Below, one piece after another: positions 15,105-23,400 of a stretch of 64,000 nt of DNA. Origin of the DNA: Streptomyces sp. I05A-00742 (GTDB taxonomy: Bacteria; Actinomycetota; Actinomycetes; Streptomycetales; Streptomycetaceae); the NCBI RefSeq assembly GCF_013055795.1, contig NZ_JABETO010000006.1, positions 186,001 through 250,000 on the forward strand, given 5' to 3'. The position numbers and the translations under genes are program-made. Under the pieces are notes generated by a model, which was not told the origin of the DNA, did not search any database, and saw nothing but the letters and a program-made list of their open reading frames with translations. The first letter of the stretch is position 1. Each line of letters starts with the position of its first letter.

Positions 15105-15992
15105 TCAGCGGGAAGGGACGGTGGCGGCGTCGCGGGCCGGTGCGGGCCGCAGTTGTGCGACGACGAGGGCGCCGAGGACGACGAGGCCGCCCAGGACCTG
15201 GAGCCCGGTGAGCCGCTGTCCGAGGGCGAGCCAGCCGAGCGCCGTGGCGACGAGCGGGCTGAGCAGGCCGAGGAACGTGACGTCCGTGGCGGGCAGTTCG
15301 CGGATGCCGCGGAACCAGAGGGCGTAGGCGAGCGCGGTCCCGATGGCGGCGAGGTAGCCGTAGCCGGTCAGGTTCGCGGCGGTCAGGCCGGCGGGCGGCG
15401 GGCCCTCGACGAGGAGGGCCACGGGTATGAGGACCAGTCCGCCGGCGACCAGTTGCCATCCGGTGGTGGCGAGCAGGGGCGCGGGCGAGGTCCAGCGCTT
15501 GCTGAGCACGACGCCCGTCGCCATGACGAGCGCCCCGCCGAGGGCGGCGGCGATGCCGGGCCCGTCGAGCCGCGCGTCGGCCCGGAGGACGAGCAGGCTG
15601 ACCCCGGCGACGCCCACGATCCCGGCGATCAGGGTCCGGGGGGAGAGCCGCCCGCCGAGCAGGCCGGCGGAGAGCCCGGCGGCGAGGAGCGGCTGGACGG
15701 CGCCGACGGTGGCCGCGACGCCGCCGGGGAGCCGGTACGCGGCGATGAAGAGGAGGGCGAAGAAGGCGCCGATGTTGAGGGTGCCGAGGACCAGCGCCCG
15801 CCACCACCAGTCGCCGCGCGGCAGCCGCCGGGTGGCGGCGACCAGGACGAGTCCGGCCGGGAGAGCCCGGACCACGGCCGCGAGCAGCGGGCGGCCGGGC
15901 GGCAGCCACTCGGTGGTGACGTAGTAGGTGGTTCCCCAGAGGGCGGGGGCGAGCGCCGTGAGGAGCAGAACTCCGGTCCTTTTGCTTAGCAC
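15105..15992 (-). CDS. EamA/DMT superfamily transporter
   Basis: This 295-residue protein has ten hydrophobic segments in two EamA repeats. The first starts VLLLTALAPALWGTTYYVTT and the second is near ATGVVLSKRWTSPAPLLATT. Its length is standard for drug/metabolite exporters of amino acids, purines or drugs. The assigned GTG start lies within the GCTTAGCACTAAGC palindrome and has no evident ribosome binding site, so it may be leaderless or start slightly later. It is divergent from a MarR regulator and followed by an NAD(P)-binding protein gene. Confidence 0.88.
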   Translation of the reverse strand: MLSKRTGVLLLTALAPALWGTTYYVTTEWLPPGRPLLAAVVRALPAGLVLVAATRRLPRGDWWWRALVLGTLNIGAFFALLFIAAYRLPGGVAATVGAVQPLLAAGLSAGLLGGRLSPRTLIAGIVGVAGVSLLVLRADARLDGPGIAAALGGALVMATGVVLSKRWTSPAPLLATTGWQLVAGGLVLIPVALLVEGPPPAGLTAANLTGYGYLAAIGTALAYALWFRGIRELPATDVTFLGLLSPLVATALGWLALGQRLTGLQVLGGLVVLGALVVAQLRPAPARDAATVPSR

Positions 15993-16020
15993 TAAGCCAA
16001 TGTAGCTCAGCGCTAAGCTA
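15984..16020. promoter_or_regulatory. tandem MarR-type palindromes
   Basis: GCTTAGCACTAAGC (15984-15997) is an inverted repeat with 6-bp arms and a 2-bp spacer. TAGCTCAGCGCTAAGCTA (16003-16020) is a near-perfect 18-bp palindrome. Both share TTAGC/GCTAA. They lie between the EamA and MarR genes, the first over the EamA start, and are the probable MarR operators. Confidence 0.65.
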
Positions 16021-16079
16021 TCTAGGGGAAGGTGTGGTGGTGAGGTACCTCACTGCTAAGGCATTGTTAGGCTGAGGAC

Positions 16080-16586
16080 GTGGCAGATCACGTCGACCTC
16101 ATCCTTGAACAGTGGGCCGATCAGCGCCCTGACCTGGACGTCTCTCCGATGGCGGTGATCGGCCGGCTTGGACGGCTGAAGCGGGCCATCGACGTCGAGC
16201 TGCGGCGCACCTTCAGCGCCCACGGGCTCGACGGCGCCTCCTTCGACGTCCTCGCCACGCTGCGCCGCAGCGCGCCGCCGCACCGGTTGACGCCCACGGA
16301 GCTGATGCGGGCGGGCATGGTGACCTCGGGGGCGATCAGTCAGCGCCTCGACCGGCTGGAAGGGCGCGGTCTCGTGCTCCGTACGCCCGACGCGGCGGAC
16401 GGGCGGGGTGTGCAGGTCTCGCTGACGGACGAGGGGCTGGAGCTCATCGACCGGGCGCTGCCGGATCACCTCGCGACCGAGAGGCGTCTGCTGGGCGCGC
16501 TGACGGGCGAGCGGCAGGCGGAACTCGCCGGGATGTTGCGGGAGTTGCTGGAGGCGGTGGAAGGGGCGGCCGCGGAGGCCCGCTGA
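16080..16586 (+). CDS. MarR family transcriptional regulator
   Basis: This 168-residue regulator starts at GTG 16080. Its winged helix runs from FDVLATLRRSAPPHRLTPTE through MVTSGAISQRLDRLEGRGLV and the wing TPDAADGRGVQVSLTDEG. MarR proteins usually repress a neighbouring exporter and release DNA on binding a phenolic or drug ligand. The divergent EamA/NAD(P)-binding operon and the TTAGC palindromes between them make that the likely target. Confidence 0.9.
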   Translation: MADHVDLILEQWADQRPDLDVSPMAVIGRLGRLKRAIDVELRRTFSAHGLDGASFDVLATLRRSAPPHRLTPTELMRAGMVTSGAISQRLDRLEGRGLVLRTPDAADGRGVQVSLTDEGLELIDRALPDHLATERRLLGALTGERQAELAGMLRELLEAVEGAAAEAR

Positions 16587-16604
16587 GCGCCCGGGGGCCG
16601 ACCT

Positions 16605-16682
16605 GGCGGGCCTGCGACGGGCTCAGGGGCTGCGGGCCCGCGACGGGCTCCGGAACGGCGGGCCTGCGACGGGCTCAGGGGC
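16605..16682. repeat. 26-bp direct repeats between MarR and FabH genes
   Basis: A 26-bp unit containing GCGGGCCTGCGACGGGCTCA is present exactly at 16605-16630 and 16657-16682, with a degenerate copy at about 16632-16653. The last copy includes the stop codon of the FabH-like gene. No function is recognised. Confidence 0.7.
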
Positions 16683-17619
16683 AGCGGACGACCTGTCCCG
16701 CCCACGACAGTCCCCCGCCGAAGCTCATCAGCAGCACGGGCCCGTCGGCCGGAAGTTCCCCCCGCTCGACCAGCTTCGACAGGGCGAGCGGCACGGACGC
16801 GGCGGAGGTGTTGCCTGAGTCGACGACGTCCTGGGCGACGACCGTGTGCTCCGGCAGGCCCAGCTGGCCGACGATGTTCTCGATGATGCGCAGGTTGGCC
16901 TGGTGGGTGACGATCCCGGCGAGGTCGGACAGTTCGACGCCGGAGCGCCGGCAGGCCTCCCGGGCGACGGCGGGCAGCTCCGTGGTGGCCCAGCGGAAGA
17001 CCGTCTGTCCCTCCTGTGCGAAGCGGGGGTGCCAGTCGTCGAGGAGGCGCACGGCGTCCCCGCGGGCCGGGTCGGAGCCCCAGACGACCGGCCCGATGCC
17101 CTCCTCCTCCGCCGTGCTGATCACGGCCGCCCCCGCGCCGTCCCCGAGCAGGACGCAGGTGCTGCGGTCGGTCCAGTCGGTGAGGTCCGACATCTTCTCC
17201 GCGCCGATGACCAGCGCGTGCCGCGCGGCTCCCGCGCGCACCGAGTGGTCGGCCGAGGCGAGGGCGGTGCAGAAGCCGGCGCAGCCGTTGTTGAGGTCGT
17301 AGGCGACGGCCGACGGGATGCCGAGGCGCGCGGCCACCTGCGCGGCCGTCGACGGGCAGCGGTCGATGGCGCTGCACGTGGCGACGGTGATCAGTCCGAT
17401 GTCGGCCGGCCGGAGCCCCGCCGCGGCGAGGGCCTTGCCCGCCGCGGCCGCGGCCATGTCGGTGACGGACTCGTCCTCGGCCGCGATGCGGCGGGTGGCT
17501 ATGCCGGTGCGCCGGCGGATCCAGGCGTCGTCGGTGTCGACCATGCCCGCCAGGTCGTCGTTGGTCAGGACGCGGGACGGCTGGTAGTGGCCCAGTCCGG
17601 TGATGCGGGAGCCCGGCAT
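16675..17619 (-). CDS. 3-oxoacyl-ACP synthase III (FabH-like)
   Basis: This 314-residue ketosynthase III condenses an acyl-CoA starter with malonyl-ACP. The catalytic triad is visible: Cys in NNGCAGFCTAL, His in THQANLRI and Asn in DSGNTSAASVP. The C-terminal glycine-rich LLMSFGGGLSWAGQ is typical. ATG 17619 (MPGSRITGLG) follows GAGGAGAACAACC. No acpP, fabD or fabF genes are beside it, unlike the housekeeping fab operon, so it is a second copy. The divergent TetR gene with an ACCGATCGGT operator suggests regulated use. Alternatives are a polyketide-starter or signal-molecule synthase. Confidence 0.9.
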   Translation of the reverse strand: MPGSRITGLGHYQPSRVLTNDDLAGMVDTDDAWIRRRTGIATRRIAAEDESVTDMAAAAAGKALAAAGLRPADIGLITVATCSAIDRCPSTAAQVAARLGIPSAVAYDLNNGCAGFCTALASADHSVRAGAARHALVIGAEKMSDLTDWTDRSTCVLLGDGAGAAVISTAEEEGIGPVVWGSDPARGDAVRLLDDWHPRFAQEGQTVFRWATTELPAVAREACRRSGVELSDLAGIVTHQANLRIIENIVGQLGLPEHTVVAQDVVDSGNTSAASVPLALSKLVERGELPADGPVLLMSFGGGLSWAGQVVRCP

Positions 17620-17733
17620 GGTTGTTCTCCTCGGCGTGGTGGGGCGGGTGGATCGGGTGATCGGCGCGGTGGTGGGACCGTCCAGTAGGGGCGGCGATGC
17701 GGTGACGGGCACCGCAGTGGCGGAAATATAGCA

Positions 17734-17743
17734 ACCGATCGGT
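17734..17743. promoter_or_regulatory. ACCGATCGGT TetR-type operator
   Basis: A perfect 10-bp palindrome ACCGATCGGT, extended on the right by CGG, lies in the 161-bp gap between the FabH-like and TetR genes. Similar sites are common TetR operators, so binding by the adjacent regulator is likely. Confidence 0.5.
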
Positions 17744-17780
17744 CGGAAGCTAAAAGGGGTACGGCGGATACGATGACGCC

Positions 17781-18392
17781 ATGAGCCCACGCAAGTCCGT
17801 CGCCGAGACCCGCAGGACGCGGGAGCGGATCATCGACCGCAGCGTCGCGATCGCCTCGGTCGAGGGGCTGGAAGGGCTGACCATCGGGCGGCTCGCCACG
17901 GATCTGGGGATGAGCAAGGCGGGCGTGCTCGGGCACTTCGGCACCAAGGAGTCCTTGCAGCTCGCGGCCCTGGAGGGGGCCTCCGAGACCTTCAGCAGGA
18001 CGGTCTGGGAACCCGCCGCGGACGCCGCGCCCGGGCTGGCCAGGCTGCGGGCCCTCTGTGAACTGTGGATCACATACCTCGAACGCGAACGCGGCGCCTT
18101 CCCCGGCGGCTGCATCTTCACCACCGCGGCGGTGGAGTTCGACGCGCGGGGCGGCCCGGTGCGGGACGCCGTGGCCCGCCTCTACGCGTTCTGGCGGCGC
18201 CGGCTGATCCATGATCTGCGGCTGGCCGTCCAGGCGGGCGACCTCGCGGCGGACACCGATCCCGAGCAGGTCGCCTTCGAGCTCATCGGCCTCTACACCG
18301 GCCTCAACCAGGCCATCCAGCTGATGGGCGACCGGGAGGCGCCGGGGCGTACCCGCCGGGCCCTGGACCGGCTGCTCGCACCGGCGCGCTGA
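17781..18392 (+). CDS. TetR family transcriptional regulator
   Basis: This 203-residue regulator has the TetR helix-turn-helix near its N-terminus (IAS...EGLTIGRLATDLGMSKAG and LGHFGTKESLQLAALE). Its C-terminal ligand-binding domain contains ERGAFPGGCIFTTAAVEFDA. That pattern belongs to TetR proteins with the TetR_C_6-like region, often beside fatty-acid or exporter genes. It is divergent from the FabH-like gene and probably represses it through the ACCGATCGGT site. Confidence 0.88.
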   Translation: MSPRKSVAETRRTRERIIDRSVAIASVEGLEGLTIGRLATDLGMSKAGVLGHFGTKESLQLAALEGASETFSRTVWEPAADAAPGLARLRALCELWITYLERERGAFPGGCIFTTAAVEFDARGGPVRDAVARLYAFWRRRLIHDLRLAVQAGDLAADTDPEQVAFELIGLYTGLNQAIQLMGDREAPGRTRRALDRLLAPAR

Positions 18393-18558
18393 CTGCGGAC
18401 GCTCGCGTTCCGCATCCGGGAGGGGGGCTCCGCGTCGACGAGGGGTTCTCCGCGTACCGGGCGGTCGTGGCCGGCCCGTCCACGGCATCGCCGCCGCCCC
18501 CCCGCGGCGCGACGAACGGCCGAAAGCGCGCTCGAAAGCGCGCTTGGCCCGTCAGTCC

Positions 18559-18903
18559 TCAGTCCTCCCCGTCCTCCGTCGAGGTGGCGACCCGCAGTCG
18601 GTTGCCGTCGGGGTCGCTGATCTCCACCTCGCGGGCCCAGTCCGTGTTCTTCGGCTCCACGCCGAACTCGGCGGCGACGGCGTCGACGTCGTGGACCCAC
18701 AGGTAGACCAGGGTGCCCGGCCGGGCGTCCCCTTCGTGTTCGGAGAGGAACAGCCGCACGTCGCCCCGTGCGACCTCGACGAACGCCGGGAGCTCGGGCT
18801 CGAATCGGTGTTCCCACTGCTGCGTGAAGCCCAGTCGCGCGTACCAGGTGACGGCCCGCGCGGCGTTCGCGACGCGGAGGATGGGGATGGCCTGTTCGAT
18901 CAT
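18559..18903 (-). CDS. VOC family protein, bleomycin-resistance-like
   Basis: This 114-residue VOC protein starts MIEQAIPILRVANAARAVTW and contains WYARLGFTQQWEHRFEPELP and AREVEISDPDGNRLRVA, the hallmarks of the bleomycin-binding/glyoxalase subgroup that sequesters drugs or acts on small molecules. There is no evident partner gene. It is separated from the TetR gene by a 166-bp GC-rich gap without recognised signals. Confidence 0.85.
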   Translation of the reverse strand: MIEQAIPILRVANAARAVTWYARLGFTQQWEHRFEPELPAFVEVARGDVRLFLSEHEGDARPGTLVYLWVHDVDAVAAEFGVEPKNTDWAREVEISDPDGNRLRVATSTEDGED

Positions 18904-18997
18904 CTGGCCATACTCGCACAGGAGTTGGGTTTATGGATCGCACTGCCCCGGGACAGGCTGCCGCGGGGCAGTCCGTCCCGGGGCGGGCCGCCCGGGG

Positions 18998-19375
18998 TCA
19001 GACCGTCCAGGGGAGGGAGCGCGGCCCGGCTTCGCCTGCCACGGACACCTGCCCGTCGGACCGCATGGCGACGACGGCCTCGGCGGGGCCCTCCCCGACC
19101 GTGCGGATCCGGCGCTGGATGCCGGCCGGGAGGACGGCCGTGTCGCCCGCGGGCACGGTCCGGGCCGTCCCCTCGATGGTGAAGGAGAGCGCGCCGGTGA
19201 GCACCGTCCACAGCTGCTCGCGGTCCATCGTGTGCTCCGGGCCGGCGGCTTCCGGCTCCATGCGCACGCGCCAGCTGCTGAGCTCGGTGCTGCCCAGGCT
19301 GGGGGTGGCGAGCTTGGTCATGACGGCGTTGGGGGTGGTGGTCGTGTGGTCGGGGGACGGGGTGACGACGTGCAT
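18998..19375 (-). CDS. cupin domain protein
   Basis: This 125-residue small beta-barrel cupin has its first motif around AGPEHTMDREQLWTVLTG and its second around VPAGDTAVLPAGIQRRI. The His/Glu set is partial (EH...E), so metal binding is possible but not certain. The start ATG follows GAGGAGAAGCG. It is divergent from a MarR gene with two AGTAAAG palindromes between, so it is presumably the regulated target. The substrate is unknown. Confidence 0.85.
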   Translation of the reverse strand: MHVVTPSPDHTTTTPNAVMTKLATPSLGSTELSSWRVRMEPEAAGPEHTMDREQLWTVLTGALSFTIEGTARTVPAGDTAVLPAGIQRRIRTVGEGPAEAVVAMRSDGQVSVAGEAGPRSLPWTV

Positions 19376-19408
19376 CGCTTCTCCTCGGGCGGGACGTGCG
19401 GAAGGAGT

Positions 19409-19457
19409 GAGTAAAGCTTCTTTACTCGCTCTGAGGTGGAAGTAAAGCAGCTTTACT
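19409..19457. promoter_or_regulatory. paired AGTAAAG/CTTTACT palindromes
   Basis: GAGTAAAGCTTCTTTACTC (19409-19427) and AGTAAAGCAGCTTTACT (19441-19457) are two perfect inverted repeats with 8-bp arms. Their centres are 31 bp apart, about three helical turns. They fill the space between the cupin and MarR genes and are the likely MarR binding sites. Confidence 0.7.
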
Positions 19458-19478
19458 CGGCTGTGTCAGCATGAATGC

Positions 19479-19988
19479 GTGACCGATGACCCGACCGCCG
19501 AACCGACCGGCACCCCCGCCGCCGACGCACCGTTCCCCGGGCTGGAGCTGACCTTCCTGCTCGGCATGGGCTTCCAGCTGCTGCTGGGCGAGTTCAACGC
19601 GCGCCTGGCGGAGGCCGGTTACGCGGACGTGCGCCCCATCCACGGCATGACCTTCCAGCTCCTGCGCGGCCGGGGTGCCACGGCCAGCGAGCTCGCCGAG
19701 TGGCTCGGGGTGACGAAGCAGGCGGCCGGTCAGCTGGTCGACCACCTGGAGGCGGCGGGGTACGTCCGCAGGGAGCGGCACCCGGCCGGCGGCCGGCGCA
19801 AGCTGGTGGTCCTGACGGAGGCGGCGCACACCCACCTGGCGGTCGCCGGCCGCGTCATGCACGGCCTTGAGGCCGAGCTCGTCGACCGCCCCGGCGGGCC
19901 CGACATGCCCGTACTCCGGGACGAACTGGCCCGGCTCGTCGACCTGCTGGGCGGCGACACGCCGCCGCCCCTGCGCCCGGTGTGGTGA
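19479..19988 (+). CDS. MarR family transcriptional regulator
   Basis: This 169-residue protein starts at GTG 19479. Its winged-helix region contains MTFQLLRGRGATASELAEWL, VTKQAAGQLVDHLEAAGY and the wing RRERHPAGGRRKLVVLTEAA. The N-terminal extension rich in Pro/Ala is unusual but short. It is divergent from the cupin gene with paired palindromes between them. The convergent MFS gene follows 31 bp after the stop and is less likely to be its target. Confidence 0.88.
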   Translation: MTDDPTAEPTGTPAADAPFPGLELTFLLGMGFQLLLGEFNARLAEAGYADVRPIHGMTFQLLRGRGATASELAEWLGVTKQAAGQLVDHLEAAGYVRRERHPAGGRRKLVVLTEAAHTHLAVAGRVMHGLEAELVDRPGGPDMPVLRDELARLVDLLGGDTPPPLRPVW

Positions 19989-20019
19989 GCGGGGCCGCCC
20001 GCCTCACCCGGAGCCGTCC

Positions 20020-21219
20020 TCAGCCGTCGGCCCGCCGCGTCGCCAGCGGCATCAGTACCGACGCGAGCACGGTGAGCCCGCCCCCGATCCACAGCACACC
20101 GGTGACGGCCGTGCCGTCGACCACGAAGCCGCCGAACAGCGCGCCGAGCGCGATGGAGAGGTTGAACATCGCGACGTAGACGGAGGACGCGGCCTCCGTC
20201 GCGTCGGGCGCGGCCTTGAGGATCCAGGTCTGGAGGGTCACCGGCACGGCGCCGTAGCCCAGGCCCCAGAACACCAGGGGCGCGGCCGCCCCGGACGTAC
20301 CGCCCGCGCGGGTCAGCACGAGGGCGGCCATGGCCGCGGCGAGCACGACGCCGATGCCGATGACGAGACGCCGGGTGTGCCGCTCCACCAGCGCTCCCGC
20401 GACGAAGTTGCCGATGATCCCGGCGACGCCGAAGACCAGCAGCAGGGCGCCGATGCGGCCGCCGTCGACGTCCGCGTCCTGGAGCACCGGGCGGACGAAG
20501 GTGTACGCGAGGAAGTGGCCCGTGATGACGAGGAAGGTGACGACGACGCCGATCCGCACCCCGCCGTTGGCGCGGAGCAGGCGGGGGAGTTCGGCCAGGG
20601 TGACGCTGGTGGTCGCGGGCAGTGGCGGGAGCAGGAACAGCATGCAGGCGAGGGCGGCCAGGCCCAGGCCGCCCACGACCGCGAAGGCCGTGCGCCAGCC
20701 GCTGAGGTCGCCGAGGAAGGTGCCCGTGGGCACGCCCAGGACGGAGGCGGTCTCCACCCCGCCGAAGATCACGGCGGTGGCCCGGCCGACGTGCCGCTCC
20801 GGCACCAGCCGCAGGGCGATACCGCCGGCGATGGCCCAGAATCCGCCCACGCTCACGCCGATGAGGAAGCGGGCGATCAGGACGACGGTGAAGTTCGGGG
20901 CGAAGGCGGAGGCGAGGTTGGCCGCGCCCACGATGCCGATCAGCACGCCGAGGACCAGGCGCCGGTCGACGCGCCCGGTGGCGACGGTGACCAGCGGCGC
21001 CGAGACCGCGGCGACCAGGCCCGGGACGGTGACCATCAGGCCGGCCGTCCCCTCGGACACGTCCAGCGCGGACGCGACCGGGGTGAGGAGGCCTACGGGC
21101 AGGAGTTCGGAGGTCATCAGGGAGAAGATGCCCAGCGTTACCGCCAGGACGGCGAGCCACCCCTTCAGCGACGACCTGACGGGGTCGGTGCTGACGGGCG
21201 GGGAATCGACCGCGGTCAT
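20020..21219 (-). CDS. MFS (DHA1-type) exporter
   Basis: This 399-residue protein has twelve hydrophobic segments and the AraJ/YdhP-like opening LAVTLGIFSLMTSELLPVGL, with an acidic residue in helix 1, plus RFLIGVSVGGFWAIAGGIAL in helix 4. It is expected to export drugs or sugars by proton antiport. It is convergent with the MarR gene and downstream, on the same strand, of the AhpD-like gene, from which it is separated by a strong stem-loop at 21277-21318, so it probably has its own promoter. Confidence 0.9.
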   Translation of the reverse strand: MTAVDSPPVSTDPVRSSLKGWLAVLAVTLGIFSLMTSELLPVGLLTPVASALDVSEGTAGLMVTVPGLVAAVSAPLVTVATGRVDRRLVLGVLIGIVGAANLASAFAPNFTVVLIARFLIGVSVGGFWAIAGGIALRLVPERHVGRATAVIFGGVETASVLGVPTGTFLGDLSGWRTAFAVVGGLGLAALACMLFLLPPLPATTSVTLAELPRLLRANGGVRIGVVVTFLVITGHFLAYTFVRPVLQDADVDGGRIGALLLVFGVAGIIGNFVAGALVERHTRRLVIGIGVVLAAAMAALVLTRAGGTSGAAAPLVFWGLGYGAVPVTLQTWILKAAPDATEAASSVYVAMFNLSIALGALFGGFVVDGTAVTGVLWIGGGLTVLASVLMPLATRRADG

Positions 21220-21276
21220 GGGTGTCGCTCCATTTCGACGGAGAGGTGCGGTGGGGGGCAGGGGGCGATGAAGACA

Positions 21277-21318
21277 CGACGGCGGGGAGGCCCCGGGGGA
21301 TGGGCCTCCCCGCCGTCG
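21277..21318 (-). terminator. 17-bp perfect stem-loop after the AhpD-like gene
   Basis: CGACGGCGGGGAGGCCC (21277-21293) pairs perfectly with 21302-21318 around an 8-nt loop. It lies 68 bp downstream of the AhpD-like gene and upstream of the MFS gene, both on the minus strand. It should terminate transcription between them, although no U tail is present. Confidence 0.75.
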
Positions 21319-21385
21319 TCGGTCGTGCCGGTTGCGCCGGTCGTGCGAACGTGTCGCGGCCCGCAGAACCGCGGGCGCGCGCTTC

Positions 21386-21838
21386 CTACTCGGTGCCCGG
21401 CGTCTTGCGCGTGGTGACGTTCATCCGGTTCCACACGTTGACCGTGAAGATGACGGCGATGAGCTGGGCGAGCTGCTCCTCGCCGAAGTGCTGGGCGGCC
21501 CGCTCGTAGACGTCGTCCGGGACGCCGCCCGGCAGCAGGGTGACGGCCTCGGTGAGGGCCAGCGCCGCCCGCTCCCCGGCCGTGTACAGGACCGAGTCCT
21601 CCCAGGCACTCAGCTGATAGACGCGCTGCTCGGTCTCGCCGGCCTTCCGGGCGTCCGAGGTGTGGTAATCGATGCAGTACGCGCAGCGGTTGAGCTGCGA
21701 GGCGCGGATCTGGACCAGTTCCAGGACGACCGGGTCGAGGCCCGCCCGGGCGGCGGCGTCGAGGGCCAGGACGGCCTTGTAGACCTTCGGGGCGACGGCG
21801 TGGAAGTCCATGCGTTCGGTGCTGTGGATCTCTGTCAT
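21386..21838 (-). CDS. carboxymuconolactone decarboxylase family (AhpD-like) protein
   Basis: This 150-residue helical protein has the AhpD-type active site LNRCAYCIDYHTSDARKAG, a CxxC with a nearby His and an upstream Glu. The fold is used for peroxidase-linked disulfide chemistry. ATG 21838 (MTEIHSTERMDF) is preferred over an upstream ATG that would overlap the promoter. It is divergent from a MocR-type regulator 48 bp away, a frequent pairing in actinobacteria, and is probably its target. Confidence 0.9.
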   Translation of the reverse strand: MTEIHSTERMDFHAVAPKVYKAVLALDAAARAGLDPVVLELVQIRASQLNRCAYCIDYHTSDARKAGETEQRVYQLSAWEDSVLYTAGERAALALTEAVTLLPGGVPDDVYERAAQHFGEEQLAQLIAVIFTVNVWNRMNVTTRKTPGTE

Positions 21839-21885
21839 GTGTTCCACCGTAGGAGCCCCGGAGACCACGGGTATGGTTCATTTCC

Positions 21886-23322
21886 ATGCCGGAAAATTGG
21901 GTCAATCCCGCACTGGGCGGATCGCCGGTCACCGGTGCCGACCTGCACCTGGAACTGTCGGGCGACGGCAGCCGCAGGGCGCGGCTGACGCGGGCGCTGC
22001 GGGAGGCGATCCGCACCGGCCGCCTCACCCCGGGCACCCGGCTGCCGCCCTACCGCTCGCTGGCGACCGACCTCGGGCTGGCCCGGAACACGGTCGCCGA
22101 GGCGTACGCCGAACTGGTCGCCGAGGGCTGGCTCGTCGCCCGGCAGGGGGCCGGTACGAGCGTGGCACCGCGTGCGGCGGCGCGGGAGCCCGTACCCCGT
22201 CGGCCGGCCGCGCCGGCGCGGCCGCGGCGGCCCGTCCTCAGCCTGGTGCAGGGGCAGCCGGACGCGGCGTCCTTCCCGCGCAGCGCCTGGGCCGTCTCGG
22301 CGCGGAGGGCGCTGAACGCGGCGCCCAACGAGGCGTTCGGCCCGGGCGATCCGCGCGGCCGGCCGGAGCTGCGGCGCGCGCTCGCCGACTACCTCGCGCG
22401 GGTCCGGGGGGTCCGTACGGATCCGGAGCGCATCGTCGTCTGCGCGGGGTTCGCGCACGCGCTGCGGCTGCTGTCCGGTGGTCTGCTGCGCGGCACGCTG
22501 GCCGTGGAGGCGTACGGCCTGGCGTACCACCGCGGCATCCTGGATGCCGCGGGGATCCGTACCCTGCCCCTGTCCGTCGACGAACACGGCGCCCGGACCG
22601 ACCGGTTGGCGTCGGCGAAGGGCGTGCGGGCGGCTCTGCTGACCCCGGCCCACCAGTTCCCGACCGGCGGGCCGCTGCATCCGCGCCGCCGTTCCCAGGT
22701 CGTCGACTGGGTGCGGGCGGGCAGCGGACGGATCCTGCTGGAGGACGACTACGACGGGGAGTTCCGCTACGACCGGCAGCCCGTGGGCGCCGTCCAGGGG
22801 CTGGACCCGGAGCGGGTCGTCTACCTCGGCTCGGTCAGCAAGAGCCTGTCACCCGCGCTACGGGTGGGATGGATGGTGCTGCCCGGGCACCTGGTGGACG
22901 AGGTCCTGGCGCTCAAGGGGGAGCGCGAGGCGTGGACCGGCGTGACCGACCAGCTCACGCTCGCGGACTTCATCGACTCCGGCGCGTACGACCGCCATGT
23001 GCGCCGTATGAGGCAGCGCTACCGGGACCGTCGCGACCGGCTCGTCGCCACCCTGTCCGAGCGCGCGCCGCACCTGCGGGTGTCGGGCATCGCCGCGGGG
23101 CTGCACGCCGTGCTGCGGCTGCCGCCCGGTTCGGAGGCGTCGGTCGTCCGGGCGGCGGCGCGGCGCGGGCTGGAGCTGGAGGGGCTGGCGCCGTACCGGC
23201 ACCCGGACAGCCCCGACGCACCGTACGACGGCCTCGTCATCGGCTACGCCACGCCGCCCGACCACGCCTTCGGCGACGCGCTGGACGCGCTGTGCCGGAC
23301 CCTTCCGGCCGTGCGCGGGTGA
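21886..23322 (+). CDS. MocR/PdxR-type GntR regulator with aminotransferase domain
   Basis: This 478-residue protein has a GntR winged helix in residues ~25-95 ([20 protein letters not shown] and [20 protein letters not shown]). A class I aminotransferase-like domain follows. The PLP lysine is in [16 protein letters not shown], preceded by [16 protein letters not shown]. MocR proteins use PLP or an amino-acid adduct as effector rather than for catalysis. It is divergent from the AhpD-like gene, its likely target. PdxR-type control of vitamin B6 synthesis is less likely because no pdxST genes are adjacent. Confidence 0.93.
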   Translation: MPENWVNPALGGSPVTGADLHLELSGDGSRRARLTRALREAIRTGRLTPGTRLPPYRSLATDLGLARNTVAEAYAELVAEGWLVARQGAGTSVAPRAAAREPVPRRPAAPARPRRPVLSLVQGQPDAASFPRSAWAVSARRALNAAPNEAFGPGDPRGRPELRRALADYLARVRGVRTDPERIVVCAGFAHALRLLSGGLLRGTLAVEAYGLAYHRGILDAAGIRTLPLSVDEHGARTDRLASAKGVRAALLTPAHQFPTGGPLHPRRRSQVVDWVRAGSGRILLEDDYDGEFRYDRQPVGAVQGLDPERVVYLGSVSKSLSPALRVGWMVLPGHLVDEVLALKGEREAWTGVTDQLTLADFIDSGAYDRHVRRMRQRYRDRRDRLVATLSERAPHLRVSGIAAGLHAVLRLPPGSEASVVRAAARRGLELEGLAPYRHPDSPDAPYDGLVIGYATPPDHAFGDALDALCRTLPAVRG

Positions 23323-23356
23323 CGACGGCCGGGGCAGGCGGGGGAGGTGGCGTCCG

Positions 23357-23400
23357 GTGGCTACCGCGGGGCGATCCAATGGCTACCGCGGCGCGATCCA
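23357..23400. repeat. 22-bp tandem duplication at the thioredoxin 3' end
   Basis: The sequence TGGCTACCGCGG-GCGATCCA occurs twice in tandem. The copy at 23379-23400 encodes the last codons of thioredoxin (WIAPR and stop) and the copy at 23357-23378 follows the stop. It looks like a recent small duplication with one base changed. Confidence 0.65.

Noticed and set aside
14443..15909. Minus-strand frame extending the NAD(P)-binding protein upstream by about 270 codons
   Set aside because: The extra part is an Arg/Pro-rich shadow of the EamA gene. The real start at 15087 has CAGGAGAG and a normal Rossmann N-terminus.
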